From NCBI RefSeq assembly GCF_944324615.1, contig NZ_CALUWY010000124.1:1-37829 (forward strand): 37,829 nucleotides of DNA, given 5' to 3'. Shown here piece after piece: positions 1-7,138 of the stretch. Within the stretch, counting starts at the first letter, position 1. Each line of letters opens with the position of its first letter. The notes beneath the pieces are model-generated. The model worked only from the letters and a program-made list of their open reading frames with translations, was not told the DNA's origin and ran no database searches. The translations under genes and the position numbers were made by a program. This DNA is from an uncultured Mailhella sp. (lineage in GTDB: Bacteria; Desulfobacterota; Desulfovibrionia; Desulfovibrionales; Desulfovibrionaceae).

Positions 1-33
1 CTAGTCGAAAAATATTCATAAAACAGTCTTATA

Positions 34-74
34 AAAAACGGACGATCCCCGACGTGACGGAATCGTCCGTTTTT
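34..74 (-). terminator. Rho-independent terminator after tonB
   Basis: A perfect 13-bp inverted repeat (34-46 pairing with 62-74) encloses a 15-base loop. Read on the minus strand, the GC-containing stem ends in a run of T residues. It lies about 47 bases beyond the tonB stop codon, where the receptor-exbB-exbD-tonB operon would be expected to end. The A/T flanks are symmetric, so it could also stop transcription arriving from the left. Confidence 0.9.
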
Positions 75-120
75 CATAAACATAAGAATTTTCTTCAGCA
101 AAAAAGTAAGGCTCTCTCCT

Positions 121-840
121 TCAGCGCAGAGAGAACTGAAACGGTACAAGGACTACGGTATTGACCGCTTTCCCTTTAAGTTTCCCTGGCATAAAACGCA
201 TTTTTTCCGCCGCTGAAAGAGCCGCCTGTTCAAACCAGCCCGCTGGTTCAGCTAAATGAACACGACACTCGCGAGCACGACCTTCCATATCCACAACAAG
301 CTGAATGACCACTCTTCCCTCTACCGCACGACGGCGAGCCTTGGATGGATACTCCACTGGCGAGCGTTTCACAATGGAAGGACGCTGATCCACCTGATCT
401 GTATCATAAGCCAGAAGTGAGCCTATCCGTCCAGGAACGGGGGCTGCTGGTCCATGGGACACAGAGGAGGAAGAAGGAACGGACCGTGGTGTCACCGGAC
501 GTGGAGCTTCCTTTTTCTGTATTGGAGCGGGATCCTTTTTCTTTTTCGGACTGATAATTTCCGGCGCGGGCTTCTTCGGCACCGGAGTCACCTCCGGTTC
601 GGGCAGAGGTTCCAGCTCTGAGGGGGGAGGCGGGGTAGATTCGGGGACGGGAACAGGCACAGCCTCCGCTTCGGGCGCGGCAGGAACGGAAAATTCCGCC
701 AGTGCAACCTGATAGACATGATTGTCTTCCAGAATCGTATTCTCCATCCGGGAAAAAACATACACGCCGCCGAAAAGTACGGCATGTGTGCACGCCGAAA
801 GCACTATCGTGAAGGTTCTGACGCACCGGCGCATCGTCAT
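121..840 (-). CDS. tonB: TonB energy-transducing protein
   Basis: 239 aa. An N-terminal hydrophobic anchor (about residues 8-28) is followed by a long Pro/Glu/Lys-rich periplasm-spanning stretch (about 55-125) and a C-terminal TonB domain (about 160-239) containing YPSKARRRAVEGRVVIQLVV and ending in FQFSLR. In this family the protein transmits inner-membrane proton-motive force, through ExbB-ExbD, to outer-membrane receptors. Its ATG overlaps the exbD stop (ATGA), so the two are translationally coupled; a second ATG two codons later is possible. It is the last gene before a strong terminator. Being co-located with a FyuA-like receptor, it is probably the dedicated energiser for this siderophore, though service to other receptors cannot be excluded. 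Confidence 0.93.
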   Translation of the reverse strand: MTMRRCVRTFTIVLSACTHAVLFGGVYVFSRMENTILEDNHVYQVALAEFSVPAAPEAEAVPVPVPESTPPPPSELEPLPEPEVTPVPKKPAPEIISPKKKKDPAPIQKKEAPRPVTPRSVPSSSSVSHGPAAPVPGRIGSLLAYDTDQVDQRPSIVKRSPVEYPSKARRRAVEGRVVIQLVVDMEGRARECRVHLAEPAGWFEQAALSAAEKMRFMPGKLKGKAVNTVVLVPFQFSLR

Positions 841-1289
841 GCATCCTGCCCGCCGGAAGACTCCGCCCCAGAGCCCTTTTCCACCGTCCCCTCCGCCGGA
901 AGAGTGACTAACCCCACATCATGAATGCCGGCCCTACGAAGCTTCCCCATGACGGTCATGAAAATACCATAGGGTACTTGCTGATCGGCGCGGATAAAAA
1001 GACGCCTCCCTTGTGCGACGACATGAACGTCCAGCAGGGAAGAGAGATCTTCCGCCGAAGTCTCATATTCATCAAGAAAAACAGAGCCGTTATCCTTAAT
1101 TGTGAGCATGACGTGCTCGTTGTCCGTAGGAAGAGTTTCTGAAACTTCAACTTTGGGAAGATCCACTTCCAGCCCTTCCGTCATCATGGGTGCTGTCACC
1201 ATAAAAATAATAAGCAGCACCAGCATCACATCGACAAGAGGCGTAACATTGATATCAGATACGAAATCATCAGAAGACGGGCCGGCCAT
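837..1289 (-). CDS. exbD: ExbD/TolR proton-channel subunit
   Basis: 150 aa from the ATG at 1289. This start is preferred over an in-frame ATG at 1340 because GGAGAAGGAAAG lies just upstream, inside the end of exbB, and because the longer form would overlap exbB by about 50 bases. The N-terminal transmembrane segment contains NVTPLVDVMLVLLIIFMVT, with the family's membrane aspartate at Asp20; the rest is a periplasmic domain. ExbD with ExbB forms the proton-driven motor for TonB. The end overlaps the tonB start by four bases. The Asp and the gene context favour ExbD over TolR. Confidence 0.93.
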   Translation of the reverse strand: MAGPSSDDFVSDINVTPLVDVMLVLLIIFMVTAPMMTEGLEVDLPKVEVSETLPTDNEHVMLTIKDNGSVFLDEYETSAEDLSSLLDVHVVAQGRRLFIRADQQVPYGIFMTVMGKLRRAGIHDVGLVTLPAEGTVEKGSGAESSGGQDA

Positions 1290-1290
1290 G

Positions 1291-1977
1291 CTACTTTCCT
1301 TCTCCGAAGCTGAGACCTCCCGTATGATGCCCGGCTTCATGCTGCATACGGTTCAAAAGCTGCCCGGCAAAGGTGATGCACTCGTTTTCAATGGCGGAAA
1401 GAGCAGCCCGGAACATGTTGAAGCCCCATGTTGCGGGAATAGCCACGAAAAGCCCCACGGCAGTGGCTATGAGTGCCTCAGCTATGCCAGGAGCCACCGT
1501 TGCAATGGAAACGCTCTTCATCACCGCTATGGATTGAAAGGAATACATGATACCCCACACCGTACCGAAAAGCCCGATAAACGGCGCCGTACTCGCCGTC
1601 GTCGCCAGAAGGGAAAGAGAAGATCTCAGCAGGGCCATTTCGTGCGCTATGCCGAAATGGAGCGCACGCCTCACGTTATCGTTCATCAGGCGCTCGGCAT
1701 CTCCGGTACGACTGATTCGATTAAATTCCCGCACACCTCTGCGCGTAATGCCGTACAAGGGAGAACTTCCGTAGCGTTCCAGTTCCGCCAGCGACTCCAA
1801 AAGATCATCCGAATCCATGACATCAAGACCATGGAGCACATGTGTGCGCACCTTACGCAGGCACAGCCACTTGCCCAGCATATAGGCCCAGCTTACCAGC
1901 GACATGAACAGAAGCAGCGCCAGAACCAGCTTAGAAACCAGCGTGGCCTGCATGATGGCATGGAAAATCATATCCAC
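1291..1977 (-). CDS. exbB: ExbB/TolQ-type proton-channel protein
   Basis: 228 aa with the three membrane segments expected of ExbB: one near the N terminus (about 15-35) and two in the C-terminal half, around the conserved TAPFIGLFGTVWGIMYSF stretch and the ATAVGLFVAIPATWGFNMF stretch. The chosen start is GTG at 1977, eight bases after a GGGAG; an ATG two codons downstream (1971) is the alternative. ExbB forms the pentameric inner-membrane scaffold of the TonB motor. It lies 134 bases after the receptor gene, across an intercistronic hairpin, and one base before the exbD start. Confidence 0.93.
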   Translation of the reverse strand: MDMIFHAIMQATLVSKLVLALLLFMSLVSWAYMLGKWLCLRKVRTHVLHGLDVMDSDDLLESLAELERYGSSPLYGITRRGVREFNRISRTGDAERLMNDNVRRALHFGIAHEMALLRSSLSLLATTASTAPFIGLFGTVWGIMYSFQSIAVMKSVSIATVAPGIAEALIATAVGLFVAIPATWGFNMFRAALSAIENECITFAGQLLNRMQHEAGHHTGGLSFGEGK

Positions 1978-2052
1978 AACGGAAACTCCCTACCCGCCCG
2001 GAAGAGCGGATGAAACTAAATATGAAAAACACCGGACGTCCTGTACCGTCCT

Positions 2053-2095
2053 GCTGAAACGCCGGGGCGGAAGCCTACCGTCCCGGCTTTTCAGC
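2053..2095 (-). other. Intercistronic hairpin between receptor gene and exbB
   Basis: Inverted repeat GCTGAAAnGCCGGG / CCCGGCnTTTCAGC (2053-2066 with 2082-2095, one non-Watson-Crick position) with a 15-base loop, starting 16 bases after the receptor stop. No T-run follows on the minus strand, so it is not a classical terminator. It could stabilise the receptor mRNA or attenuate transcription into exbB-exbD-tonB. Confidence 0.6.
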
Positions 2096-2111
2096 AAACG
2101 GATCGTCCAAC

Positions 2112-4241
2112 TTAGAAGCGATAGGAAATACCTACACCGCCGTTCACACCTTCCGTAGCCACCCAATAGGCACCACCGAAGCTGCGGACATAGTCATAGT
2201 TTTTATCAAAGATATTGTTCACATAGGCGTACACGTCGACATTGTTGTCGAACTCATACCCAACACGGGCATTGACCAGCGTATGGGAGGGAATGTAGCC
2301 ACTATTATCAATGTTGAGGTAAGACTTGGTAGCGCCGGTTGCGTCTACACGAGTATAGAAACCGGACTCATGACGGTAAGAAACACCAACGCTGTAGGTC
2401 CATTCCGGCACGTAAGGCACATGGTTTCTATCCAGGCTGCCATAGAAATCGTCGGTGATGTCGTCAAAGCGTAAATGCGTGTAGCCCACGTTCGCAAAAA
2501 GTTCGAGGCCGGGCAGCACCATCCAAGAGATCTCACCTTCCGCACCAAGAGCCCAGGGGTTACCTGCGTTGTCAATATAACCGCTCATGCCAGAGGTGAA
2601 CTTTTCCACCTGCATCCCGTTGTACTTGTTGGCAAAAACTGCGAAATTCATGCGCAGCCTGTTATCGAGAAACTGATTTTTGGAACCAAGTTCAAAAGAG
2701 TACACATGTTCTTCATCATACTTCTCATGACCGGGCGTAGCGTAGGCGGAGTCAAAACCGCCCGCCTTGTAACCTTCGGAGAAGCTGGCATAGAGCATGT
2801 TGTTTTCCGTAAGCGAATATTCCAGCGCCACCTTGGGAGATACATTAAACCAAGTGTCATCCCCGGAATACGGCGCTTGCATTCCCATACCTGCCTTTTT
2901 GGCATGCGCCCACGCACCGGTATGATAATAATCCAGTCTGCCCCCTATCGTGAATGCCCACCGTTCGGCAAAAGGTACCTTCACCTGGCTGAAAAGCGAA
3001 TAGGTATTGGTGATGTCACGCGCATTTGTAGCTCCTATGGAGTTATAGTAATCGTAGCGCTGACGACGGTCGATATGCGAATAGGCCGCACCAATAATGG
3101 CATTAACTCCGTCCTCATCGTAGGTGAAACGGAATTCCTGACCAAAGTCATACATACCACTGTCGTTACGGTCTTCAGAGGCTAAACCGTACCAAAGTGG
3201 AAGCAAATTCGGGCCAAAATCGTAGTCCACAAGGAAGCGTATATCTGCCTCACTTCTAGTGGTTACAGATGTAAATGTCCATGCAGGCGATATATTGTAC
3301 TTGATGCTCAAAGACTGATCGTTGAGCATGGTTTTATTATAGCCGTTATCATTGGATGTGACATGCCGAGGAGTACGGGTACCGCCATTCATGTCATGAA
3401 ATCCCTGCGTCATATCGGGGCTATAGCCAGGCATCTTGTCATATATGGCGAAGGCATTGGGTGAATACATGCTGAAGGTACCTTCATTGTACTTTGTCAT
3501 GCCTGCAGAAAGACGGATCTCCCAATCTTCCGTAGGAGTGAAAAGCAGATTGAAGCGACCATTGTAATTTCTACGATCATCAACATATGTACCGGTATAA
3601 TCATTCCACACGTTACCGCGATGATTATAGAATTGAAAAGAAGCACCAGCGAAGAGTTTATCGTCAATAATCGGGCCGGAAAGTGCGATATTCGGCTTCA
3701 CATGATTGTGAGTACCTACTTCCACACCCACTTGACCATGAATTTCATTATCAGGTTTTTTGGTGGTAATCTTTATGACGCCGCCGGAGGCATTTCTACC
3801 GTACAATGTTCCCTGCGGTCCACGAAGCACTTCGATGGACTCTATATTGTAAAGAGGGACATCGTAAGCGGTAGTACTGGTAAGCGGTACGTCGTCAATA
3901 TAGGTAATGACTGAAGGCACATAGGAATGCGCGATGGACTGAGATCCGCGAATGGAGGGAAACGTCATCATGGGCAAACCGCCGGTAGGCATCACCAAAT
4001 TAGGCACTCTTGCGGAAAGATCATCAAGAGACTCCATACCGGAATCCCGCACCTCATCCTCATTGATAACAGATACACTGAGAGGTACCTTCTGCTGGTC
4101 TTCCGCAATCTTATTTGCCGTGACTGTAATCTCGGGAAGTACCAGCAGTTCATCAGCCAAAGCATTAGCCTGAGTTCCGGCCAGCATACACATACTACAG
4201 AACGCGGCGGCCGCAAGCTTCCTTGTTCTCTTCCTTGCCAT
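2112..4241 (-). CDS. TonB-dependent siderophore receptor, FyuA-like
   Basis: 709 aa. The start is ATG at 4241 with AGAGGAG eight bases upstream; a TTG two codons earlier is too close to that site. A signal peptide of about 29 residues is followed by a TonB-box-like EITVTA, a plug domain with VEVLRGPQGTLYGRNASGG, and a 22-strand-type barrel ending in GVGISYRF with the terminal aromatic. The ending VNARVGYEFDNNVDVYAYVN plus IFDKNYDYVRSFGG resembles the yersiniabactin/pesticin receptor FyuA. It would bind the ferri-siderophore outside and import it with TonB. It is followed by exbB-exbD-tonB. Upstream are a candidate AraC-family operator and a weak -35, which suggest activator-dependent expression. 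The family is certain; the ligand is inferred from context. Confidence 0.93.
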   Translation of the reverse strand: MARKRTRKLAAAAFCSMCMLAGTQANALADELLVLPEITVTANKIAEDQQKVPLSVSVINEDEVRDSGMESLDDLSARVPNLVMPTGGLPMMTFPSIRGSQSIAHSYVPSVITYIDDVPLTSTTAYDVPLYNIESIEVLRGPQGTLYGRNASGGVIKITTKKPDNEIHGQVGVEVGTHNHVKPNIALSGPIIDDKLFAGASFQFYNHRGNVWNDYTGTYVDDRRNYNGRFNLLFTPTEDWEIRLSAGMTKYNEGTFSMYSPNAFAIYDKMPGYSPDMTQGFHDMNGGTRTPRHVTSNDNGYNKTMLNDQSLSIKYNISPAWTFTSVTTRSEADIRFLVDYDFGPNLLPLWYGLASEDRNDSGMYDFGQEFRFTYDEDGVNAIIGAAYSHIDRRQRYDYYNSIGATNARDITNTYSLFSQVKVPFAERWAFTIGGRLDYYHTGAWAHAKKAGMGMQAPYSGDDTWFNVSPKVALEYSLTENNMLYASFSEGYKAGGFDSAYATPGHEKYDEEHVYSFELGSKNQFLDNRLRMNFAVFANKYNGMQVEKFTSGMSGYIDNAGNPWALGAEGEISWMVLPGLELFANVGYTHLRFDDITDDFYGSLDRNHVPYVPEWTYSVGVSYRHESGFYTRVDATGATKSYLNIDNSGYIPSHTLVNARVGYEFDNNVDVYAYVNNIFDKNYDYVRSFGGAYWVATEGVNGGVGISYRF

Positions 4242-4270
4242 GAGCAAAACTCCTCTGAAATAATAATAAA

Positions 4271-4336
4271 TGACTATAAAAAGTCGAAGCGCAAAAGAGA
4301 GTACCCTAACAGGTCAAAAAATACCCAAATCAGGCC
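4271..4336 (-). promoter_or_regulatory. Receptor promoter with tandem candidate AraC-type sites
   Basis: On the plus strand, TACCCTAACAGGTC (4302-4315) and a near copy TACCCAAATCAGGCC (4322-4336) lie 20 bases apart, about two helical turns, a spacing typical of AraC-family half-sites. A -10-like TATAGT (reverse complement at 4272-4277) sits about 60 bases downstream in the direction of transcription without a good -35, as expected for an activator-dependent promoter. The CCCTAACA core recurs upstream of araC and of the biosynthetic operon. Confidence 0.5.
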
Positions 4337-4339
4337 TCA

Positions 4340-5221
4340 TCAGTGACGAATACCATCCCCCTCTCCTCGGCGACATTTGGTAGGAGAAACTCCGTAGTAA
4401 CGGGAAAAAGCACGGGAAAAATGTCCTGGAGACTCATAGCCTACGCGGTAAGCTACTTCCGCTATGCTGTAACTGCTTTCTTCAAGGAGTTTTCGAGCTT
4501 CACACATCCTGTGACGTTGAAAAGAAGCAAATATTGAATCTCCATACATCGCACGAAAAGCTCTCTTCAAACTGGTTTCACTCATGCCTACTGTACGAGC
4601 AAGCTCACCTATGGACATGGGATGTTCAAGATTATCGCGCATAACCTGCCATACCCGAGCACACTTGGTGTGCATGGTACACATTTCACAGCAACCTTCC
4701 TTCTGCAGAAAAAACTGCTGCATGCTTTCAAGTATCAGCTCCATGCCCTTTATCTCACGATACATCTGCCCCAGTCTTCCTTTATAGGGAACTTTGAGAA
4801 GCTGTCCGAGAAGAAGCTGCGCCGTCACGGAGGCAGGTATCGTATGAAAAAAGGACTCAAGATAATGATGTACTTGTAAAAAGGTCGCCTTTCGGTTGAG
4901 ATTTTTTCTTTCATCAACGACCAAGTTGAAGATATCTTCATAATTCACTGTTATTCCAAGAAAAACACACCTGCCATCATACGATTTTCCGATAACATCA
5001 TCGAGAGTATTTCCTCCCCATACACAGAGTGTATGCTGCCGCAGCTCATATTCCCTTTCTGCACAAAGCACAATGGTTCCTTCGACAACATAGCCGAAGC
5101 CCAACTTTTTCCTGAACTCTTCTGCGGCATACAAGGCACAGTCTCCATCGTTTAACTCAAACCTGCGTATCTCAAGCCCGAGATTACCAAAACCATCAAG
5201 AAGGGAACTAACGGAGTTCAT
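4340..5221 (-). CDS. AraC-family regulator, YbtA/PchR-like
   Basis: 293 aa; ATG at 5221 preceded by GAGGAAGACAC. The C-terminal ~100 residues carry two helix-turn-helix units (SIGELARTVGMSETSLKRAF and SIAEVAYRVGYESPGHFSRA), followed by the YGVSP signature. The N-terminal ~160 residues form a divergent sensor domain. Between them is an unusual cysteine cluster (Cys177, 178, 181, 187). By position and fold it resembles YbtA of yersiniabactin and PchR of pyochelin, which activate receptor and biosynthesis genes when the ferri-siderophore is present. A Fur-like box and a candidate self-operator lie upstream, suggesting iron control and autoregulation. It ends 98 bases before the receptor start. 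Ligand specificity is inferred. Confidence 0.9.
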   Translation of the reverse strand: MNSVSSLLDGFGNLGLEIRRFELNDGDCALYAAEEFRKKLGFGYVVEGTIVLCAEREYELRQHTLCVWGGNTLDDVIGKSYDGRCVFLGITVNYEDIFNLVVDERKNLNRKATFLQVHHYLESFFHTIPASVTAQLLLGQLLKVPYKGRLGQMYREIKGMELILESMQQFFLQKEGCCEMCTMHTKCARVWQVMRDNLEHPMSIGELARTVGMSETSLKRAFRAMYGDSIFASFQRHRMCEARKLLEESSYSIAEVAYRVGYESPGHFSRAFSRYYGVSPTKCRRGEGDGIRH

Positions 5222-5239
5222 GTGTCTTCCTCAAAATAT

Positions 5240-5258
5240 GAAATAGAAATTCATTTTC
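5240..5258 (-). promoter_or_regulatory. Candidate Fur box upstream of araC
   Basis: GAAATAGAAATTCATTTTC matches 13 of 19 positions of the classical Fur consensus. It shares the core GAAAwTCATTwTC with the boxes at 34561-34579 and 13873-13891. It lies 19-37 bases upstream of the regulator's start codon in an AT-rich stretch. It is weaker than the other two boxes. Confidence 0.55.
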
Positions 5259-5294
5259 ATTTTATTAATGAACTCATCCCGAAGTTGCTACTCC

Positions 5295-5320
5295 GTCCGG
5301 CAAGATCGTCTCTGCCGGAC
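5295..5320 (-). other. Hairpin between ABC operon end and araC
   Basis: A perfect 8-bp stem GTCCGGCA / TGCCGGAC (5295-5302 with 5313-5320) has a 10-base loop and lies about 80 bases beyond the stop of the last ABC gene. No T-run follows in the minus direction, so if it ends transcription it does so weakly or with Rho. The stem's right end touches the AraC-type motif at 5319-5335. Confidence 0.5.
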
Positions 5321-5335
5321 CCTAACAAGTAACCA
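5319..5335 (-). promoter_or_regulatory. Candidate AraC-type operator upstream of araC
   Basis: ACCCTAACAAGTAACCA on the plus strand shares 11 of its first 12 bases with the receptor-promoter site at 4303-4314 and has the same orientation relative to transcription. It lies about 100 bases upstream of the regulator's ATG, consistent with autoregulation. This is comparison within the window only; no binding data support it. Confidence 0.45.
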
Positions 5336-5398
5336 CAAGCTCTTTTGTGCCAAAGCAAGCAGGCCTGCTGCCTCTCCGGTATTCCGTTTTCCAATCTG

Positions 5399-7138
5399 CT
5401 ACGACTCCAGTCTCCACGATTTGACGGCACACTCCCTGTCCCAGAGTCTGCGGTATATTCCATTGTGCGCTAGCAGTTCCTCATGCCTTCCGCTTTCAAC
5501 AATTTTTCCTTTTTCCATGACCAGTATCTGACCGGCATGTCGAATATGGTTCAGCGTATGGGCGATCATCACGACGGTTTTATTCCGGGTAAGGGAGGAA
5601 AGTCCCTGCTGTATGGCCCAGGCATGTTCCGGATCCACACTGGAAAAAGCCTCATCAAGCAGAACAACGGGGGCATTTTTGAGAATCGCTCTGGCAATGG
5701 CGATACGCTGGCGCTCTCCACCGGAAAACGTGCAGCCGCCTTCTCCCGTCCGGGTAGCATAGCCCTGAGGAAGTTTCATAATGAAATCATGACAACCTGC
5801 GGCAATAGCTGCATTTACGACCTCCACTGAAGAAGCATCTGGCCTGCCCATGCGGATATTGTCCCCTATACTTCCAGAAAATAGATATACATCCTGAAAA
5901 ACCATGGAGATCGAAGACATAAGCGTTTCTGACGGAATATCTCGCACATCAACATCGTCCATAACAACATTTCCTTTTTGCACATCCCAGAAACGCGCCA
6001 ACAGCATGAGAAGTGTTGTCTTGCCGCTGCCGGAATGCCCCACCACTGCATTCAATGTACCGGGCATAAAATCCATACTTACACCGTCAATGGCAGGCCT
6101 ACTGCCAGTGGCATAGGAAAATTCCACATCCTTCATAGCCGGGGTGAATTTCTTCGGCTTTATAACACCATGATCGGGCATGACAGGATGTTCGTGCAGG
6201 CCTTCGATATGATCAAGGCTCAGGGTCATAATGTTCAGAATGCCGAACTCTCCGAGCAGCGCTTCCACAGGCTGATAATAGGTACCGCTGATGACGGCAA
6301 AAAACAGAAATACCGGCAGGCTTATCATATCGTTCAGATAAAAGATGAGCCCACAGAAAAAAATCAACCCCATACCTATGCGTACGAAAAGCTGGTACAG
6401 CGTCATAGGCGGCAAAGCTTTCAGCTCATAGGCTGCGGCCGCATCCCTGTACTTTTCCAGACTGCTGTTGATCTCTGCAAACACATGTTCGCTCATATTG
6501 TAGGAACGTATGGTTTCCATTCCCGATACATATTCAAGAATGGAACCTATAAAACTGCGTTCCATACTCTGCCTTTTTACTCCCGCATCTCGAAAAGCGC
6601 GTACCGTAGCATGATAGACGAACCACGCGGGAACAAACCCCACCATGGCTATGAATGCAAGGCGAAGATCCATCGCCACCATGACAAGAGACAGGAAGAA
6701 CACTGACGTCATACCAGAAATGAAATTCGCCGCCGTTGCCATACAGCGCATTTCCACAAAAGCCATGTCGTTGGTAAATACGGATGAGAGACTCCCCGCC
6801 GTTTCCGCCTGAAAAACACCGAGCGGAAGTTCTGCCAGGCGGCGACTCTCCCGAACACGCACATCACGCATGATCTCATATCCAAGCGAGGATTGTATGG
6901 ATGTAGAAACGTATTCCAGTACATAACGAAGAATCAGCAGCGCAATCATAGCCAAACTACACTGTATCAGTGTATCCATGGTAAAATTCTCCTCAAAAAG
7001 CTTTACCATGGCGAAAAGAACTATAAGGTATATACATCCGGTACAGCAGTTCTGCACAATATTCAAAAATATTGCAGAACATAACCGTCCTTTTCTCTGA
7101 CCAGCTAGTTCAAATATACGACGTATCATCTCAATCAT
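5399..7138 (-). CDS. ABC half-transporter (permease-ATPase), YbtP/YbtQ-like, second of pair
   Basis: 579 aa from the ATG at 7138, which has AGGAG six bases upstream and overlaps the preceding ABC gene by 8 bases; longer in-frame extensions run into that gene and are rejected. A six-helix type IV membrane domain (about 1-320) is fused to a nucleotide-binding domain with Walker A GHSGSGKTT, signature FSGGERQRIAIARA, Walker B VVLLDEA and H-loop IAHTL. Fused exporter-fold half-transporters in tandem in a siderophore locus match YbtP/YbtQ of Yersinia and IrtA/IrtB of mycobacteria, which act as siderophore importers at the inner membrane. The pair would form a heterodimer. Direction of transport is inferred from those relatives. 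Confidence 0.9.
   Translation of the reverse strand: MIEMIRRIFELAGQRKGRLCSAIFLNIVQNCCTGCIYLIVLFAMVKLFEENFTMDTLIQCSLAMIALLILRYVLEYVSTSIQSSLGYEIMRDVRVRESRRLAELPLGVFQAETAGSLSSVFTNDMAFVEMRCMATAANFISGMTSVFFLSLVMVAMDLRLAFIAMVGFVPAWFVYHATVRAFRDAGVKRQSMERSFIGSILEYVSGMETIRSYNMSEHVFAEINSSLEKYRDAAAAYELKALPPMTLYQLFVRIGMGLIFFCGLIFYLNDMISLPVFLFFAVISGTYYQPVEALLGEFGILNIMTLSLDHIEGLHEHPVMPDHGVIKPKKFTPAMKDVEFSYATGSRPAIDGVSMDFMPGTLNAVVGHSGSGKTTLLMLLARFWDVQKGNVVMDDVDVRDIPSETLMSSISMVFQDVYLFSGSIGDNIRMGRPDASSVEVVNAAIAAGCHDFIMKLPQGYATRTGEGGCTFSGGERQRIAIARAILKNAPVVLLDEAFSSVDPEHAWAIQQGLSSLTRNKTVVMIAHTLNHIRHAGQILVMEKGKIVESGRHEELLAHNGIYRRLWDRECAVKSWRLES

Noticed and set aside
1986..1996. CTCCCTACCCG upstream of exbB as a fourth AraC-type site
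   Set aside because: Only the CCCTA portion matches and it coincides with the exbB ribosome-binding site.
4255..4275. AT-rich stretch before the receptor as a Fur box
   Set aside because: The TAATAATAA run does not show the dyad or the GAAAwTCATTwTC core seen at the other three sites.
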